Below, one piece after another: positions 61,700 through 64,000 of a DNA stretch of 64,000 nt. Every line of letters starts with the position of its first letter. Position 1 is the stretch's first letter. The DNA is from Deinococcus piscis. Its GTDB lineage: Bacteria > Deinococcota > Deinococci > Deinococcales > Deinococcaceae. A model generated the notes under the pieces. That model searched no databases and was not told where the DNA came from. It was given only the letters and a program-made list of their open reading frames with translations. The position numbers and the translations under genes are program-made. The stretch spans positions 40,135 through 104,134 of the forward strand of contig NZ_BNAL01000005.1 in assembly GCF_014653275.1 (NCBI RefSeq), given 5' to 3'.

Positions 61700-62907
61700 C
61701 CCAGCCCGACGAACGCGTGCTGCGGGTGCTGCACCTCGAAGACAACGACCTGGACCACGAATTGGTGATTGAATCGCTGCGCGCCGATCTGCCCTGGCAG
61801 CTGGAAGTGCGCCGCGCCGAGGACGAGGCCGGGTTTCTGCACGAACTGGATACCTTTTGCCCTCAGCTGATCCTGAGTGACTACGCCCTGCCCAGCTACG
61901 ATGGGTTGCGGGCCTTCCACGCTGCCGAAGCGCACGATCCTTTCTTGCCGTTCCTGATTGTGACGGGCGCGATGGGCGAGGAAATCGCGGTGGACACGCT
62001 GCGCCAGGGCGTGACCGATTACATCCTCAAGCAGCGGCTGGAGCGGCTGGCTCCCAGTGTGCGGCGCGCCATTGCCGAGTACGACTCGCTGCGCCGTCAG
62101 GAGATGGCCGAGCAGGCCGTGCGTGAGCTGAACCTGTCGCTCCAGCAGCGCCTGGAAGAAGTGGAGCGGCTGCGTGGGGTGGCCGAGGCGCAGCGTCAGC
62201 GGCTGGAAGTGCAGGCCCAGCAGCTGTCCGAGTCACTGGATATGCAGCGGACTTTCCTGGCCGAAACCAGCCACGAGCTACGTACTCCACTGACCGCCCT
62301 GTTGGGATATCTGCACCGTCAGGAGCGCGAGAAGGGGCCGTCGCAGACCCTGTCGGACGCCCGGCGTGTGGCCGAGAACATGACCCGCCTGGTCAACGAC
62401 CTGCTGCAAATCTCGCGGGGCGAACTGGTCCAGGACGTCGAAATGCACTTTGTGAACCTGGACCGGCTGGTGGAGCAGGTGGGCCGCGACTTTCAGGTGC
62501 AGGCGCACTTGCTGGACCGCCCGCTGGAAGTGCTGGGCGACCCTGGTCGGCTGACGCAGGTGCTGGTCAACTTGGTGGGCAATGCGGTGCGGGTGTGTGG
62601 CACCCCTGACAAGGTGACGCTGGAAGCCCGCCGCACCGACGGCTTTGCTGAAGTGTGCATCGTTGACCGTGGGCCTGGCGTGCCCGACGACATCAAGCCG
62701 CGCATCTTCGACAAGTTCTACCGGGGCAAGGAAGCTGGATCGGCGGGCCTGGGCCTGACCATTGCCCAGCAGGTGGTGATTGGACACCACGGCCAGATTG
62801 ATGTGATAGATACGCCCGGCGGCGGCGCCACCTTCCGCGTCCGCTTGCCGCTTCTCGAAGAAGAAGATGAGCTGTGGGAAGCGGACGAGCTGGGGGCGCA
62901 GGACTAG
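61696..62907 (+). CDS. Receiver domain fused to a histidine kinase
   Basis: The 403-residue soluble protein begins with a CheY/Rcp1-type receiver (LHLEDNDLDHELVIESL; phospho-acceptor Asp62 in LILSDYAL), a coiled-coil linker (about 125-180), then HisKA with His193 (FLAETSHELRTPL) and an HATPase domain (VGNAVRVCGTPD, DRGPGVPDDIKPRIFDKFYR, GSAGLGLTIAQQVV). It lies downstream of the large sensor kinase with an ATGA overlap, so the sensor probably signals to this receiver, which then controls its own kinase part. The IS element starts directly after its TAG stop. Confidence 0.9.
   Translation: MTQPDERVLRVLHLEDNDLDHELVIESLRADLPWQLEVRRAEDEAGFLHELDTFCPQLILSDYALPSYDGLRAFHAAEAHDPFLPFLIVTGAMGEEIAVDTLRQGVTDYILKQRLERLAPSVRRAIAEYDSLRRQEMAEQAVRELNLSLQQRLEEVERLRGVAEAQRQRLEVQAQQLSESLDMQRTFLAETSHELRTPLTALLGYLHRQEREKGPSQTLSDARRVAENMTRLVNDLLQISRGELVQDVEMHFVNLDRLVEQVGRDFQVQAHLLDRPLEVLGDPGRLTQVLVNLVGNAVRVCGTPDKVTLEARRTDGFAEVCIVDRGPGVPDDIKPRIFDKFYRGKEAGSAGLGLTIAQQVVIGHHGQIDVIDTPGGGATFRVRLPLLEEEDELWEADELGAQD
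62897..62907. repeat. Left 11-bp direct repeat flanking the IS
   Basis: CGCAGGACTAG, the end of the kinase gene including its TAG stop. An identical copy follows the element at 63769-63779. Longer than the 2-4 bp target duplications usual in IS5 relatives. Confidence 0.7.
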
Positions 62908-62922
62908 GTTGTGTCTGCAAAC
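62908..62922. repeat. Left terminal inverted repeat of the IS5-family element
   Basis: GTTGTGTCTGCAAAC, 14 of 15 positions complementary to the right end at 63754-63768. Confidence 0.85.
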
Positions 62923-62924
62923 CT

Positions 62925-63730
62925 TCAAAGCCACTCCATCAGGCAGGCAATGGTCACCATGGCCTCGTAGTAACAGGCGCGTTTCTCAAAGCGGGTAGCA
63001 ATTCTCCGAGACCTCTTGAGACGACCGACAAGGCGCTCAATGACATTCCGCTTTCGATATAGGCCACGGTCATACGACCGTGGCCTGTTGTGATCCCGTT
63101 TCGGAGGTACAACCAGACGAATGCCCCGTCTGCAACACAGTCGATGAGCTTTCTCTCCGCTGTAAGCACGATCTGCCAGGACGAAGGTAGGGCGGAGTCG
63201 AGGTCGGCCTCGACTTCGCCGCTTGATCTTGCCCACATCCAGGAGAGCCTCAAACATCAACATCTCGTGGCGTTGTCCTGCGGTCAGCAGGAAGGCCATT
63301 GGCCTTCCCTTCCCATCACACTTCAGGTGGATTTTTGTACTGAACCCACCTTGTGAGCGGCCAAGTGCTTTGTCTCCCCCCCTTTTTTTGCACCCGCAGC
63401 ACTTTGATGAGCGCGAATGATGGTGCTATCGATCATCTGGATCTCCCAATCCACCTTGCTGGCATGGTCGGCGTGTTCTTGGACACGGGTGAGTAATTCA
63501 GCCCAGATCCCCTGTTGTTGCCAGCGGTAGAACCTGGAACTGACGGTCTTCCAGTTGCCATAGCGTTCTGGAAGGTCACGCCATGCACTTCCAGAACGCT
63601 TGACCCAGAGGATGCCATTCAAGACGGTCCGGTGATCCAGGGAAGGCCGACCTGTATGGGGCCGCTGTGGTGGGAGCAGTGGAGCCAATTGGCTCCACTG
63701 CTCGTCAGTCAATTCATAACGTCGAACCAC
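62925..63730 (-). CDS. IS5-family transposase, two frames joined by predicted -1 frameshift
   Basis: The first frame (GTG 63730 to 63323) encodes the N-terminal helix-turn-helix-like domain (YELTDEQWSQLAPLLPP) and the first DDE Asp (QMIDSTIIRAHQ). The second, to 62925, encodes the rest: GRSQGGFSTKIHLKCDGKGR, then LADRAYSGEKA with the second Asp and RKRNVIERLVGRLKRSRRIA with the Glu. The frames meet at a run of seven A followed by seven G (minus strand, 63389-63376), a classic A-AAA-AAG slippery signal. A -1 shift there yields a continuous transposase of about 268 residues. Confidence 0.85.
63376..63389 (-). other. A7-G7 slippery site for transposase frameshifting
   Basis: On the minus strand AAAAAAAGGGGGGG lies exactly where the two transposase frames overlap. 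Re-reading one base gives the conserved GDKALGRSQGG sequence. Confidence 0.7.
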
Positions 63731-63753
63731 ACGTCATTTTAAGTCTTAGGACA

Positions 63754-63768
63754 GTTTGCAGACACACC
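63754..63768. repeat. Right terminal inverted repeat of the IS5-family element
   Basis: GTTTGCAGACACACC, complementary to the left end except for one base. Confidence 0.85.
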
Positions 63769-63779
63769 CGCAGGACTAG
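63769..63779. repeat. Right 11-bp direct repeat flanking the IS
   Basis: CGCAGGACTAG, the second copy of the flanking duplication. The last two bases are shared with the following hairpin. Confidence 0.7.
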
Positions 63780-63808
63780 AGCGGCTCACTTGCCATCAGC
63801 GCCGCTCT
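63778..63808 (+). terminator. Hairpin separated from the kinase operon by the IS
   Basis: AGAGCGGC (63778-63785) pairs with GCCGCTCT (63801-63808). It begins in the right-hand copy of the kinase end sequence, so before insertion it lay directly after the kinase stop codon. Confidence 0.6.
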
Positions 63809-63857
63809 CTGCTGCGTAGCCTGGCAAGGCCAAATGGAGTGGAGAAGGATTCTTGAC

Positions 63858-64000
63858 TCACTCCATGCTCTGCCGTTCTGCATCACAGTTCGTATCCGCC
63901 TCGCTCCACCAAGCAAACACTTGAGCTGTCAGATGCTCTAGAGCATTTGACATAAGAATATTCCAGGATAGGCGTGGGTCATCCAGGCGGAAATGTCTTG
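63858..64000 (-). CDS. C-terminal tail of an unidentified reading frame
   Basis: A frame open from the window edge reads 46 residues (DDPRLSWNILMSNALEHLTA and WWSEADTNCDAERQSME in its middle and end) and stops at 63858. The composition looks like protein and is less GC-rich than the neighbours. No family can be named from the fragment. The stop lies in an ATGGAGTG/CACTCCAT hairpin (63834-63841 with 63859-63866). Confidence 0.35.
   Translation of the reverse strand, partial: RHFRLDDPRLSWNILMSNALEHLTAQVFAWWSEADTNCDAERQSME

Larger units (their letters stand above)
62908..63768 (-). mobile_element. IS5-family insertion sequence (861 bp)
   Basis: The element has 15-bp terminal inverted repeats (GTTGTGTCTGCAAAC at the left; the right end reads GGTGTGTCTGCAAAC on the other strand, one mismatch) and encodes one transposase in two frames on the minus strand. 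It is flanked by 11-bp identical sequences CGCAGGACTAG (62897-62907 and 63769-63779), the left copy ending with the kinase TAG stop. It sits between that stop and the operon's hairpin. Length and frameshift design fit the IS427-like group of IS5. Confidence 0.88.

Overview
The window is a 64 kb stretch of a high-GC bacterial chromosome, almost certainly from the genus Deinococcus. The gene content fits (greA, lysS, fused isobutyryl-CoA mutase, recQ, radA, clpC, DUF937 and META-domain proteins, bacteriophytochrome-type histidine kinases). More tellingly, about twenty genes have a TANNNT-like -10 hexamer only 6-8 nt in front of the start codon and no Shine-Dalgarno site. That is the signature of the leaderless mRNAs described in Deinococcus. 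It fixed many of the start codons chosen here.

Layout. 1-10 kb: tail of an rRNA methyltransferase, acyl-CoA dehydrogenase, greA, lysS, a frame-broken CPBP membrane protease, icmF, a beta-helix lipoprotein and an AT-rich islet with an orphan membrane-anchored protein. 10-17.7 kb: a glycerol/dihydroxyacetone block (glpD, glpF-glpK, a SorC-family regulator, dhaK-dhaL-dhaM) with shared TGAACA/TGTTCA half-sites in its promoters. 17.8-31 kb: recQ, purU, a class-III aminotransferase, a deletion-broken nucleoside deaminase, a FAH-family hydrolase, clpC behind an 18-codon leader ORF, proC, DUF2087 and radA. 31-44 kb: an RlmI-like methyltransferase, a 68-codon small ORF and an EamA exporter in one operon; an SgrR-like regulator divergent from an MFS exporter; an Old Yellow Enzyme and a nitroreductase; an overlapping NYN-queA-2H phosphoesterase operon; a PadR-regulated secreted hydrolase; an M20 peptidase and purN.

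44.6-57 kb: tRNA-Ser(GGA), an MFS transporter, a four-repeat META protein, an FmdE-family protein, an HtrA protease, a DUF937 protein, an RNA m5U methyltransferase lacking Fe-S cysteines, an RluB-type pseudouridine synthase, RNase P RNA, a broken DUF3293 gene and truD. 57-64 kb: aroE runs with 4-nt overlaps into two histidine kinases. An 861-bp IS5-family element sits directly behind the second kinase's stop codon and separates the operon from its terminator hairpin. The window closes with the tail of an unidentified minus-strand reading frame.

No CRISPR array, prophage, integron or obvious biosynthetic cluster is visible. No gene-free stretch longer than about 300 bases occurs apart from the RNase P RNA locus. 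The most unusual items are the leader ORFs that appear translationally coupled to clpC and possibly to the CPBP and htrA genes, the NYN-queA-2H RNA-processing operon, the 68-codon operonic small ORF, and the shared operator-like motif of the glycerol block.
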